Assembly: GCF_900105905.1 (NCBI RefSeq)
Contig: NZ_FNSV01000005.1
Location: 6,634,001-6,698,000 of the forward strand
Direction: 5' to 3'
Source of the DNA: Rhodococcus koreensis
GTDB taxonomy: Bacteria; Actinomycetota; Actinomycetes; Mycobacteriales; Mycobacteriaceae
Length of the DNA: 64,000 nucleotides
This document shows, piece by piece, positions 1 to 8,471 of this stretch. Numbering within the stretch: the first letter of the stretch is position 1; each line of letters opens with the position of its first letter. The notes below the pieces were generated by a model. It was not told where the DNA came from. It made no database searches and was given only the letters and a program-made list of their open reading frames with translations. Position numbers and translations under genes: made by a program.

Positions 1-681
1 GCGGCCGACGAACTCGCCACCGCGCTCGACCTGCTCGGCCAGGTCGACGGTCTCGTGCTGCTCTCGTCGAGGATTCCGACGAGCGGGCTGAAGGAACTCG
101 CCAGGCAGTCGACGCCCGTCCTGCTCGTCAACCGGGTGGAGCTGGGGGTCGATCTCCCCATGGTCGCGGTCGACAACTTCACCCCGATGATGGAGCTGTG
201 CGGGCACCTCGCGAAGCTCGGCCACCGCCGGATCGTCTACGTCAAGGGTTCGGACCTGGCCTGGCAGAACCGCGAGCGGTGGCGGGCCATCGAAATGGCG
301 AAGGTGCTCGGGATCGAGGCGACGGCGGTGCCGTCGGACGGGACCATCGAGGGTGGCTACGACGTGGTGGAGGAAGCGCTCACGCACGAGCCGACCGCCC
401 TCGTGTGCTTCAACGACCTGACGGCGCTCGGCGTCATCTCGAAACTGCGGGAGCGGGGACTCCGTGTCCCCGAGGACATTTCGGTCACCGGTTTCGATGA
501 CATCGACATGGCACGCCACCTGGCGCCGCGCCTGACCACGGTCGTGAGCCCCAAGATCGATCTGGGCGACCAGGCGTGGTCGCTGATGCGCGCCGCCCTG
601 AACAACGAGACCACCACGTCTCCGCCGCTGATCTCCGCGGACGTCGTCATTCGCGAGTCGACGGGCCCCGTCCCGAGCTGA
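1..681 (+). CDS. LacI-family transcriptional regulator, C-terminal part (cut by window start)
   Basis: The reading frame is open from base 1, so the N-terminal helix-turn-helix and start lie outside the window. What remains is the periplasmic-binding-protein-like effector domain of a LacI/GalR regulator. It shows the family's typical stretches: a 'VDG-L' segment, 'P-V-L-L-V-N', a 'GH-RRI-Y' segment near residue 75, 'T-A-L-V-C-F-N-D' near residue 133, and the late 'VTGFDDI' motif followed by 'LTTV'. Such proteins bind a sugar or sugar-like ligand and usually repress an adjacent uptake and catabolic operon. Here the CUT2 importer operon begins 275 bases downstream on the same strand and has a LacI-type operator in its promoter, so this gene is the obvious candidate regulator. 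The effector cannot be named. Confidence 0.9.
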   Translation, partial: AADELATALDLLGQVDGLVLLSSRIPTSGLKELARQSTPVLLVNRVELGVDLPMVAVDNFTPMMELCGHLAKLGHRRIVYVKGSDLAWQNRERWRAIEMAKVLGIEATAVPSDGTIEGGYDVVEEALTHEPTALVCFNDLTALGVISKLRERGLRVPEDISVTGFDDIDMARHLAPRLTTVVSPKIDLGDQAWSLMRAALNNETTTSPPLISADVVIRESTGPVPS

Positions 682-748
682 CCCCGGCGTTTTCGCTCGG
701 ACGATAGAGGCGGGGTCGGCGACAGAGCCGTCGATCATCCAGGTCACC

Positions 749-770
749 CCGGCGCACAGTGCTGCGCCGG
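749..770 (+). terminator. hairpin downstream of lacI-type gene
   Basis: An 8-base perfect stem (CCGGCGCA / TGCGCCGG) closes a 6-base loop, 67 bases after the regulator stop. There is no T-tract, as is common for actinobacterial terminators. It would separate the regulator transcript from the operon that follows. Confidence 0.45.
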
Positions 771-847
771 TGCGGTGAAGCAGGCCGACGCGGCAGTCGT
801 CGGCGAATCGTGTTCTTCCGATAGCCGGATCAGTCTCGGAAAAATTC

Positions 848-861
848 TGTAACCGCTTTCT
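848..861 (+). promoter_or_regulatory. LacI-family operator
   Basis: TGTAACCGCTTTCT matches the general LacI/GalR operator pattern TGNAANCGNTNNCA at every fixed position except the last. The central CG is at 854-855. It overlaps the -35 element proposed for the CoA-transferase operon, the place expected for a repressor. The cognate protein is probably the LacI-type regulator encoded just upstream. Confidence 0.5.
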
Positions 862-887
862 TGATGTTGTTCAGCTCACAATATAGT
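858..887 (+). promoter_or_regulatory. putative sigma-70-type promoter of the catabolic/ABC operon
   Basis: A -35-like TTCTTG (858-863) and a -10-like TATAGT (882-887) are separated by 18 bases. This is an AT-rich island in a GC-rich background, about 70 bases before the first start codon. It overlaps the LacI-type operator. The elements were picked by eye and no transcription start is known. Confidence 0.4.
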
Positions 888-956
888 GTGTCAATAACCG
901 AGGTACATGGCGTTCATGGACCGATTGGCCGAATGTAAGCATTTACAGGAGCGGAT

Positions 957-2519
957 ATGACACATCCCGGACCGGGTGCCGCGGCGAGGCGCTGGACACC
1001 GACCACCGCGACACGAGCCGTGAGCGGCATCGCACCAGGATCGACGATCGCCCTCACCGGTTCGGGCGGCGGAATCCTCGAACCGGACACTGTGCTGAAG
1101 GCGCTGGAGGAGTGCTTTCTCGCGACCGGATCGCCCAGGGACCTCACGATCGTGCACGCTCTGGGCATCGGTGACCGGGTGCGCCGCGGAACCAACCACC
1201 TCGCGCACAAGGGCATGATCAAGCGGGTCATCGGCGGGCACTGGACGTGGTCGCCGACGATGATCGAACTCGTCCGCAACGACGAGATCGAGGCGTACGC
1301 ATGGCCCGGCGGCGCGATCAGTCAGCTGCTGCGGGAGATCGGCGCGCGCCGTCCCGGCCTCGTCACCGCCACCGGTCTCGACACGTTCGTCGACCCGCGG
1401 CACGGTGGCGGCAAGTTCACGCCGTCCGCCACCGAGGACCTCGTCGAACTCCTCGCGCTGGACGGTCGTGAGTATCTGCGCTACAAGCCGTTTCCCGTCG
1501 ACGTGGCCATCGTCCGCGGCGATTCCATCGACCCGTCCGGCAACGTCACGTGCTCGGGGGAGGCCGCGCAGCTCGACGCGCTGGCCGTCGCTCAGGCGGC
1601 GAAGGCCTGCGGTGGCCGGGTCATCGTCCAGGTGAAGAATCTGCTGGACCGGCCGATCGATCCACGGCTCGTGCACATCCCGGCGGTCCTGGTCGACGAC
1701 GTGGTCCACGCGCCGGCCCAATGGCAGACGTACGCAGGCGAATTCGACCCGGAACTGTCCGGCGACGCGGCGAACGCCGGCTTCGACGCGACGGACCACG
1801 ACCCGATCCGCATGCTGATCGCCCGGCGGGCCGCCGCCGAGGTTCGGGACGGCGACGTCCTGAACGTCGGCTTCGGGGTGTCCGCGCTGGTCGTGGACGC
1901 GCTCGCCGAACAGGACCGCCTGGACGACGTCACCCTCGCCATCGAGCAGGGGCTGATCGACGGCATCCCCGTCTCCGGCGACCTGTTCGGGGCCGCACGA
2001 GGACCGAAGGTCGTGCACTCGTCGACCACCCAGTTCGACCTGTTCTCGGGCGGATTGCTCGACGTCAGCTGCCTGGGCATGGCCGAGGTCGACGTCACCG
2101 GCGCCGTCAACGTCAGCAAGATCGGCGGCGGCATCGTCGGACCGGGCGGGTTCATCGACATCTCCCAGAACTCGCCGCGCGTCGTGTTCTGCGGAACCTT
2201 CACCGCGCGCGGACTGGACATCGAGATCGTCGGGGGAGAACTGGTGATCCGGCGGGAAGGGTCGGTGCCGAAGTTCGTCGACCGCGTCGACCAGGTCACC
2301 TACTCCGGCGCTCTCGCCGTCCGTGAGGGACGCGAGGCGGTGTACGTCACCGAACGCGCCGTCTTCGTGCTCACCCGGGACGGCCTCGAACTCACCGAGG
2401 TCGCTCCCGGAATCGACATCGATCGGGACATTCTTCCGCACATGGGATTCCGTCCGATCATCAAGAACCCACGCCTGATGGACGCGGGGCTGTTCGCCCC
2501 CGTCGCCGTACACATCTGA
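957..2519 (+). CDS. acyl-CoA:acetate/3-ketoacid CoA-transferase (fused alpha-beta)
   Basis: This 520-residue protein has the fused two-domain layout of propionate/acetate CoA-transferases. The N-terminal half has the glycine-rich 'TGSGGG' loop near residue 34. The second half has 'NVGFGVSALV' and the probable catalytic glutamate, E330, in 'LAIEQG', which forms the glutamyl-CoA thioester in this family. The late 'GMAEVDVTGAVN' and 'GGGIVG-GG' segments are also typical. It moves CoA between carboxylic acids and so would activate an acid made by the alcohol and aldehyde dehydrogenases encoded further down. The start at 957 is supported by AGGAG at 947-951. It is the first gene of the operon. Substrate specificity cannot be read from the sequence. 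Confidence 0.85.
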   Translation: MTHPGPGAAARRWTPTTATRAVSGIAPGSTIALTGSGGGILEPDTVLKALEECFLATGSPRDLTIVHALGIGDRVRRGTNHLAHKGMIKRVIGGHWTWSPTMIELVRNDEIEAYAWPGGAISQLLREIGARRPGLVTATGLDTFVDPRHGGGKFTPSATEDLVELLALDGREYLRYKPFPVDVAIVRGDSIDPSGNVTCSGEAAQLDALAVAQAAKACGGRVIVQVKNLLDRPIDPRLVHIPAVLVDDVVHAPAQWQTYAGEFDPELSGDAANAGFDATDHDPIRMLIARRAAAEVRDGDVLNVGFGVSALVVDALAEQDRLDDVTLAIEQGLIDGIPVSGDLFGAARGPKVVHSSTTQFDLFSGGLLDVSCLGMAEVDVTGAVNVSKIGGGIVGPGGFIDISQNSPRVVFCGTFTARGLDIEIVGGELVIRREGSVPKFVDRVDQVTYSGALAVREGREAVYVTERAVFVLTRDGLELTEVAPGIDIDRDILPHMGFRPIIKNPRLMDAGLFAPVAVHI

Positions 2520-2531
2520 GGAGAGAACCAC

Positions 2532-3719
2532 ATGCCAACCGGAAACAGTGTCATTCCGTCGTCCGTGCTCGGAACCGACGAACGCAAGCTCGTCGCGGAG
2601 TTCGTCGACGAACGGATCCGGCCGGTCGCCGGCGAACTGGACGAGACCGAACGATTCCCCGAAGAGATCTACGCCGAGATGGGCAAGATCGGGCTCTTCG
2701 GCATCACCGTGCCCGAGAAGTTCGGCGGATTCGGCGGCACCGCCCTCGACTACCTGTTCGTCATGGAGTCGCTGTCCTACGGTTATGCGTCGGTGGCCGA
2801 CCAGTGCGGGCTCGTCGAGATCCTCGGCAGCCTGCTCGGCAACTACGGCACCCCCGAGCAGCAGGAGCAGTACCTGCGCCCGATGCTCTCCGCCGAGAAG
2901 CGCTGCGCCTACGCGCTCACCGAGCCGGGTTCCGGTTCCGACCTCGGGTCGATCACCACGCGGGCGGTGCGCAGCGGCGACGGCTGGGTGCTCAGCGGCG
3001 AGAAGATCTACATCCACAACGCCCCGGTCGCGGACTTCGCGGTCGTGCTCGCCGTCACCGACCCCGAACTGGGGAAGCGCGGTGGCATCTCGGTGTTCCT
3101 GGTGGATGTCGACCAGCCCGGCGTCAGCCGCGCCTACCACGAACACAAGATGGGGCAGCGGGCGTCCCAGGTCGGCGGTCTGGTGTTCGACTCCGTCCGG
3201 CTGTCGTCCGACGCGCTCCTCGGTGAGGAGGGCAAGGCGTTCGGTTACATGATGAAGGTGCTGGCCAAGGGCCGTCTCGGGATCTCGGGACTGAGCCTCG
3301 GCATCAGCCGCGCCGCACTGGACGCCGCCACCCGGCAGTCCCTCGACCGCAGCCAGTTCGGCAAGCCGATCTCCGCCAACCAGGGCATCTCGTTCTCCCT
3401 CGCCACCGTGGCCACCGAACTGCGGGCCGGCACCGCGCTGTCGGTCGAGGCGGCGCGGGCCCTCGACACCGGCGCGGCGGACGCCGAGACACTCTGCTCG
3501 ATGGCCAAGCTGTACGCGTCCGAGGGATGCGTGCGCCACGCCGACGCCGCCGTGCAGGTGTTCGGCGGCAACGGCTTCATCCGCGGGTACGAGGTGGAGC
3601 GCCTCTACCGCGACGCCCGCATCACGAAGATCTACGAAGGCACCAGCGAAATGCAGCGGCTCATCATCAGCCGGGCCGTGCTGAAGGGTGCCGCGGGCAC
3701 CGGCTCGGACGAACGATGA
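2532..3719 (+). CDS. acyl-CoA dehydrogenase
   Basis: The 395-residue length and domain order are those of a flavin acyl-CoA dehydrogenase: alpha-helical N-domain, beta-domain with the 'YALTEPGSGSD' FAD/substrate segment near residue 130, and C-terminal helical domain. The C-terminus carries 'QVFGGNGFIRGYEVERLYRDARI' followed by 'YEGTSEMQ', the usual location of FAD contacts and the catalytic base. It oxidises an acyl-CoA to the 2-enoyl-CoA and passes electrons to ETF. It begins 12 bases after the CoA-transferase stop behind a GAGGAGAG ribosome site, so the two are probably co-translated and act in series. The chain length is unknown. Confidence 0.9.
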   Translation: MPTGNSVIPSSVLGTDERKLVAEFVDERIRPVAGELDETERFPEEIYAEMGKIGLFGITVPEKFGGFGGTALDYLFVMESLSYGYASVADQCGLVEILGSLLGNYGTPEQQEQYLRPMLSAEKRCAYALTEPGSGSDLGSITTRAVRSGDGWVLSGEKIYIHNAPVADFAVVLAVTDPELGKRGGISVFLVDVDQPGVSRAYHEHKMGQRASQVGGLVFDSVRLSSDALLGEEGKAFGYMMKVLAKGRLGISGLSLGISRAALDAATRQSLDRSQFGKPISANQGISFSLATVATELRAGTALSVEAARALDTGAADAETLCSMAKLYASEGCVRHADAAVQVFGGNGFIRGYEVERLYRDARITKIYEGTSEMQRLIISRAVLKGAAGTGSDER

Positions 3720-4825
3720 CACCGGCGAACCGATCGGTCAGGGCGGCGGCCCGGGCCGTCGGCGTTGCCGCGGCCATCTCCGTCATGGCGAGTTCCGCCG
3801 TCGCCTGCTCGACGGGATCGGAACGGACCGAGCGGGACGGCGCCACCGTCGACCGCGGCGACATGGTGATGGTCTCCGAGGTCCGGTCGCTGACCAACCC
3901 GTACGAGGCCGCGTGGGTCCAGGGCAGCCGCGCGTACGCCGAATCGCTGGGGATCGAACTGAAGGTGATCGTCTACGGCGGCGATTCGCAGAACGCGCTG
4001 TCGCAGTTGCAGTCTGTGCTCGCCGCGGGAAAGACCGTCCTGCTCAACATCAATCCGAACACGAGCGCCGACACCCCGGCGATCGTGCGTGCCGTGCAGA
4101 ACAGCGGCGGGTGCGCGGTCACCCAGTGGAGCAAGCCCTCGGACCTGCACCCCTGGGACGTCGGCAACGGGTGGGCGTCCTACGTCGCCTACGACGGGGT
4201 CCAGCAGGGCGCCGACACCGGGAAGGCGCTCGTCGATTCGCTCGGCGGCACCGGCGGCGTGATCGCGCTGCAGGGGTTGCTCGCCAACGAGATCAGCCAG
4301 ACCAGGTTCCAGGGCTTCCAGCAGGCCATGGACGGACAGTCCGGCGTCACCCTGCTCGACGACCAGCCCGCCGACTTCGACCGCAACAAGGCGTACACCA
4401 CCACGCAGACCCTGCTCAACAAATACGGCGACCAGGTGAACGGCATTTGGGCCGCAACCGATTCCATGGCCCTGGGTGCGCTGCAGGCGGTGCGTGAAGC
4501 GGGCCGGGCGGGCGAGATCAAGATCGCCAGCGCCGCGGACGCCACCCCGGAAGGGCTGGGCGCCATCGCCGACGGCGAACTGCTCTCCACCTACACGACC
4601 GACCCCTATTTCAACGGAGCGATGGGCCTCGCCATCTGCTACCAGGCCATGACCGGGGAGATCGACGTCGCGTCGCTGCCCCGCGAGAACCGCGAATTCT
4701 ACGTCGAGCAGTCGCTGATCACCGCGAGCAACGTCGACCGATTCCGCACCGTGCCGAGTGACGAGGAGATCGTGCGGTCCGTGCAGGATCCCTTCTCCCG
4801 CATCACCGGCCCGGTGGCCCGGTAA
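3716..4825 (+). CDS. CUT2-type ABC transporter substrate-binding lipoprotein
   Basis: A 369-residue protein with a lipoprotein signal: Arg-rich N-terminus, hydrophobic run at about residues 14-29 and lipobox AVAC with acylated Cys31. The mature part is a periplasmic-binding-protein type I fold (RbsB/XylF class), with 'SLTNPYEAAWVQGSRAYAESLGIEL' split around residue 60 and a 'GIWAATDSMALGALQAV' segment near residue 240. In Gram-positives it is tethered outside the membrane and delivers ligand to the permeases. The ATG overlaps the acyl-CoA dehydrogenase stop (ATGA), so catabolism and uptake are translationally coupled. The ligand is probably a sugar, polyol or similar polar molecule; this is inference from the family. 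Confidence 0.88.
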   Translation: MTPANRSVRAAARAVGVAAAISVMASSAVACSTGSERTERDGATVDRGDMVMVSEVRSLTNPYEAAWVQGSRAYAESLGIELKVIVYGGDSQNALSQLQSVLAAGKTVLLNINPNTSADTPAIVRAVQNSGGCAVTQWSKPSDLHPWDVGNGWASYVAYDGVQQGADTGKALVDSLGGTGGVIALQGLLANEISQTRFQGFQQAMDGQSGVTLLDDQPADFDRNKAYTTTQTLLNKYGDQVNGIWAATDSMALGALQAVREAGRAGEIKIASAADATPEGLGAIADGELLSTYTTDPYFNGAMGLAICYQAMTGEIDVASLPRENREFYVEQSLITASNVDRFRTVPSDEEIVRSVQDPFSRITGPVAR

Positions 4826-4869
4826 CCCCTCACCATTCACGAACCACACAATCTTCCGAAGGAGTGACG

Positions 4870-5901
4870 ATGTCGACGACCGAAATGACGGGGGAGGTGA
4901 CGACTCCCGCCGAAACTCGCCCGCCCGCGCGCACCACCAGACCCCGCGTGCGACGGTTACTGTCCACCGCAGGCCCGCTCACCGCCCTGCTCGGACTGTG
5001 CGCCGTGTTCGCCGCACTGGCTCCCGGGTTCGCGACGGCGAGCAACGCGATGGCGATCGTGGAGCAGGCCGCCATTCCCGTGGTCCTCGCGATGGGCGCC
5101 ACGCTGGTGGTCCTGGTGGGCGGCGTGGACCTGTCGATCGAGGGCGTGATGGCGGCCAGCGGGCTGACGTTCGTCCTGCTCGCCGCGAACAGCGTCAACG
5201 GCAACGACCTCGGACTCCTCGCGGTCCTGATCGCGCTGGGCGTCGGTCTGCTCTTCGGGGTGGCCAACGGGGTGCTGCACGTCGTCGCGCGGGTGCCGTC
5301 CTTCCTCGTCACCCTGGGAACCTGGTTCGTCGGGCTCGGTGTCGCCACCGTGCTCTTCGGCACCGCCACCCCCCAACTCGCCGACCCGTCGCTCGCCGCC
5401 TGGGCGGGTGGCCACTGGCTCGGACTTCCCGTCGTCGTGGTGTTCGCGCTCGCCGCCGTGGCCGTGACAGTGGTGCTGTGCAAGGGAACCCGGCTGGGCA
5501 TGCACACCTACGCGATCGGCGGCGACGAGTCGACAAGCCGCCTGGCGGGCGTCCCGGTCGGGCGCACCAAGGTCATCCTGTTCGCGGTGGCCGGACTGCT
5601 GTCCGCGCTCGGGGGAGTGCTGGCCACCATCCGGCTGGGTGTCGGCGACGTGAGCGTCGGATCGGGAAGCCTGTTCCTCACCCTGTCCGCGGTGGTCGTC
5701 GGCGGCACCCTGCTGTCCGGTGGTCGCGGTGGGCCCCTGCACTCCCTGGTGGGTGTGCTGCTCCTCGTGGTCCTCGGCAACGGGCTTCTCCTCTCGGGCG
5801 CCAGCCCGTACATCCAGCAGGGCGCGCAGGGACTCATCATCGTGGTCGCGGTGATCGCGACCGGGTGGCCCGCCCGCAGTCGATTGAGGGTCGTGAAATG
5901 A
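4870..5901 (+). CDS. CUT2-type ABC transporter permease
   Basis: A 343-residue RbsC-like inner-membrane protein with about eight to ten hydrophobic segments after a Thr/Arg-rich cytoplasmic tail of about 35 residues. The family mark 'MGATLVVLVGGVDLSIEG' (around residues 77-94) is followed by 'ANGVLHVVARVPSFLVTLGT' and the EAA-like cytoplasmic loop 'YAIGGDESTSRLAGVPV'. An upstream in-frame GTG exists at 4864, but the GAAGGA site at 4858-4863 would overlap it; the ATG at 4870 is correctly spaced and was chosen. It would pair with the second permease (7412-8437) as a heterodimeric channel, as in the rhamnose or AI-2 importers. Confidence 0.88.
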   Translation: MSTTEMTGEVTTPAETRPPARTTRPRVRRLLSTAGPLTALLGLCAVFAALAPGFATASNAMAIVEQAAIPVVLAMGATLVVLVGGVDLSIEGVMAASGLTFVLLAANSVNGNDLGLLAVLIALGVGLLFGVANGVLHVVARVPSFLVTLGTWFVGLGVATVLFGTATPQLADPSLAAWAGGHWLGLPVVVVFALAAVAVTVVLCKGTRLGMHTYAIGGDESTSRLAGVPVGRTKVILFAVAGLLSALGGVLATIRLGVGDVSVGSGSLFLTLSAVVVGGTLLSGGRGGPLHSLVGVLLLVVLGNGLLLSGASPYIQQGAQGLIIVVAVIATGWPARSRLRVVK

Positions 5902-7415
5902 CATCTCTCCTGGAACTCCGCAACGTCACGAAGAAGTTCGGGCCCAACACCGTCCTCGACGACGTGAGCCTGTCCATCGCTCCGAACGAGGTGGTGGGAC
6001 TGATCGGCGAGAACGGCGCCGGCAAGTCGACACTGCTCAAGATCCTCGCGGGAGTGCACCGCCAGGACGGCGGCCGGATGGTGCTCGGGGGGCGCGAGGT
6101 GAGCTTTTCGAGCCCGGCCGACGCCGCCGGCCACGGGATCGGGGTCGTGCATCAGGAGCAGTCGCTGCTGCCGAACCTCACCGTCGGCCAGAACCTGATC
6201 CTCGGGCACGAGGGCGACACCGCCCGTGCCGGATTCCTCCGCCGGCGCCGGATCCGCGCCCGCGCCCAGGACATGTTGTCCGTGGTGGAGTCGACGGTCG
6301 ACCCCGGTGCGCTCACCGAAACGCTCGGTTTCGCGCAGCGACAGATGGTGGAGGTGGCGCGCGCGGTCGCGTCCAGGCAGTCCGAACACCCGCCGCTCCT
6401 CATCCTCGACGAGCCGACATCGGTGCTCGAACCCGAGGATGTCGAGGTGCTCCACCGCCGGGTCACCGCTCTCAAGGAGCGTGGTTCCGTCATCTTCGTC
6501 TCGCACCGTCTCGACGAAGTCCTCCGCTTCTCCGACCGCGTGTACGTGCTGCGCGACGGCAAGGTCGTCGGCGAGCGGATCGCCGCGGCGGCAACCGAAT
6601 CCGAGCTGTACCAGCTGATGATCGGCAAGGGTGCGGCCGAGGAGATCTACTCGTCGGAGCGCAAGCGCGCCGTCTCCCGGACCGGCACGCCGACGCTGTC
6701 GGTCCGCGACCTCACGTGTGGCGGCAAGGCGACGGGCGTCTCGCTCGACGTCCACGCCGGCGAGATCGTGTCGGTGGTGGGGGTGGTCGACTCCGGCCGC
6801 GAGGAGGTGGCCCGCGCCGTGTTCGGCGCCGTCCCCATTGATTCCGGAACCGTCGAGATCGACGGGCAGCGTTCGGCGCCCCGATCACCGGCGGACGCCG
6901 TGCTGTCCGGTGTCGCGTACGTTCCCGCCGAGCGTCGCGTCGAGGGCATGATCGCCGGGGCGACCGTCGCGCAGAACATCGCGACGGTGCATCCGGTGAA
7001 GGCGGGCGGCGGCCGCATCTCCTCCGGCGCCCGAGTGCAGGAGACGGCGCGCACCTGGATCGACACACTCGGCATCCGGCCCGCCGACCCCGACGCCGAC
7101 ATCGCGCGACTGTCGGGCGGCAACCAGCAGAAGGCCGTGGTCGCCAAGTGGATCCTGGGCGACGGCCTGAAGGTGCTGGTGCTCGACCACCCCACCCGCG
7201 GGCTCGACATCGGCGCGAAGGAAGACCTGTACGCACTGTTCCGCGATCTGTCCGAGCGGGGAGTGGCGATTCTGGTGCTCGCCGACACCCTGGACGAGGC
7301 GATCGGCCTCGGCCACCGCGTGATCGTGATGCGCGACGGTGAGATCACCGCCGAGTTCGACTCGCCGCCCGGAAACCCACCCAGCAAACTCCAACTCCTC
7401 GAGAAGATGATGTGA
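5898..7415 (+). CDS. CUT2-type ABC transporter ATP-binding protein (two ABC domains)
   Basis: A 505-residue RbsA/XylG-type ATPase with two nucleotide-binding domains in one chain. Domain 1 has a perfect Walker A (GENGAGKST, residues 37-45) and Walker B 'LLILDEPTS', but its signature loop is degenerate ('LGFAQRQMVE'). Domain 2 has a degenerate Walker A ('VVDSGREEVAR') and an intact signature 'LSGGNQQKAV'. This complementary asymmetry is normal in the family and leaves one good composite site. Walker B of domain 2 reads 'VLVLDHPTRGLD', with His in place of the catalytic Glu, so that site is probably inactive. The ATG overlaps the preceding permease stop (ATGA) and the stop overlaps the next start. 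Confidence 0.92.
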   Translation: MTSLLELRNVTKKFGPNTVLDDVSLSIAPNEVVGLIGENGAGKSTLLKILAGVHRQDGGRMVLGGREVSFSSPADAAGHGIGVVHQEQSLLPNLTVGQNLILGHEGDTARAGFLRRRRIRARAQDMLSVVESTVDPGALTETLGFAQRQMVEVARAVASRQSEHPPLLILDEPTSVLEPEDVEVLHRRVTALKERGSVIFVSHRLDEVLRFSDRVYVLRDGKVVGERIAAAATESELYQLMIGKGAAEEIYSSERKRAVSRTGTPTLSVRDLTCGGKATGVSLDVHAGEIVSVVGVVDSGREEVARAVFGAVPIDSGTVEIDGQRSAPRSPADAVLSGVAYVPAERRVEGMIAGATVAQNIATVHPVKAGGGRISSGARVQETARTWIDTLGIRPADPDADIARLSGGNQQKAVVAKWILGDGLKVLVLDHPTRGLDIGAKEDLYALFRDLSERGVAILVLADTLDEAIGLGHRVIVMRDGEITAEFDSPPGNPPSKLQLLEKMM

Positions 7416-8437
7416 TCGCCGTGGCAACAGAAACTTTCACCGAGAGGACTTCCGCCGAGACGCGCGCACCCGGGGGTGCGGCGGCCGCGGTGTCCCGGAC
7501 GACGCGGGACCGGCTGCGCCTGGCGGGACCGTCGGTCGTGCTGGTCGCGCTCGTCCTCCTCGTCGCGCTCGCCGAACCGAACTTCCTGTCCGTGAACGCC
7601 CTCGCCGTGGTCTCGGCGCAGGCGGTCCCGATCCTGCTGCTGGGGCTGGGGCAGATGTTCGTCATCCTCACCGGCGGCATCGACCTGTCGGTAGCGGCGC
7701 TCGCGTCGCTCGCCACGGTGATCCTGGCGACGGCGATCGGGTCGCTCGGCCCGCTCGCGGTCGTCGTCACCCTCGTGGCGCTCACCCTGATCGGTGCGCT
7801 GACCGGTCTGCTGATCGTGTTCGGGCAGGTCCCGTCGTTCGTCGTCTCGCTCGGTGCGCTGGGATTCTGGGGTGCGGTCGCGCTCGTCGCCTCGGGATCG
7901 ACCACCATCTACATCAGCGAAGGCTACGACGCGATCTTCTGGCTCAGTTCGTGGACGGTGCTCGGACTGCCGATGGCGGTGTGGGCGGGCGTGGCCGCGG
8001 TCGCCGCGGTTTTCTGCGCGATGCGGTTCTCGCCGCGGGGCAACGTCTTCCACCTCGTCGGGCTGGGGGAGATCGCGGCGATGATGAGCGGCGTCCGGAC
8101 CCGGGTCGTCCGGGTCGGAGCCTTCGCCCTGTCCGGCTTCTTCGCGGGAGCCGCGGGTATCGTGTTGTCGGCCCAGCAGCAGAGCGCCGCACCGCAACTC
8201 GCGGATTCGCTGCTGCTTCCCGCGATCGCGGCCGTGCTGGTCGGCGGCTGCGCCATCACCGGTGGAATCGGTGGCGCGTGGCGGGTGCTCGTCGGCGCCC
8301 TGGTGGTCACCGTCCTCCGGGTGGGCGGTTCGGTGGCCGGCATCGATCCCAGCTTTCAGCAGATCGTGTACGGCGTGGTCGTCATCGTCGCGGTCGCCGT
8401 GACGCTCGACCGCAGCCGGCTCTCGATCATCAAATAG
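7412..8437 (+). CDS. CUT2-type ABC transporter permease (second)
   Basis: A 341-residue RbsC-like permease with the family segment 'LGQMFVILTGGIDLSVAAL' (about residues 73-91), 'VFGQVPSFVVSLGALGFWG' and a C-terminal 'TVLRVGGSVAGI' membrane helix. It is a paralogue, not a copy, of the permease at 4870. The GTG at 7412 overlaps the ATPase stop in a GTGA arrangement and is preferred; a second GTG at 7421 is possible. Two different permeases with one double ATPase suggests a heterodimeric translocation pore. Confidence 0.87.
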   Translation: MIAVATETFTERTSAETRAPGGAAAAVSRTTRDRLRLAGPSVVLVALVLLVALAEPNFLSVNALAVVSAQAVPILLLGLGQMFVILTGGIDLSVAALASLATVILATAIGSLGPLAVVVTLVALTLIGALTGLLIVFGQVPSFVVSLGALGFWGAVALVASGSTTIYISEGYDAIFWLSSWTVLGLPMAVWAGVAAVAAVFCAMRFSPRGNVFHLVGLGEIAAMMSGVRTRVVRVGAFALSGFFAGAAGIVLSAQQQSAAPQLADSLLLPAIAAVLVGGCAITGGIGGAWRVLVGALVVTVLRVGGSVAGIDPSFQQIVYGVVVIVAVAVTLDRSRLSIIK

Positions 8438-8471
8438 GACTCTGTGTGAGTGTGAGATTCGAAGGAGAACG

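Noticed and set aside
891..3722. 943-residue minus-strand open frame opposite the CoA-transferase and acyl-CoA dehydrogenase genes
   Set aside because: It is low-complexity (Asp/Gly/His/Arg-rich), has no family motif, and mirrors two clear genes. Long antisense frames are expected in GC-rich DNA.
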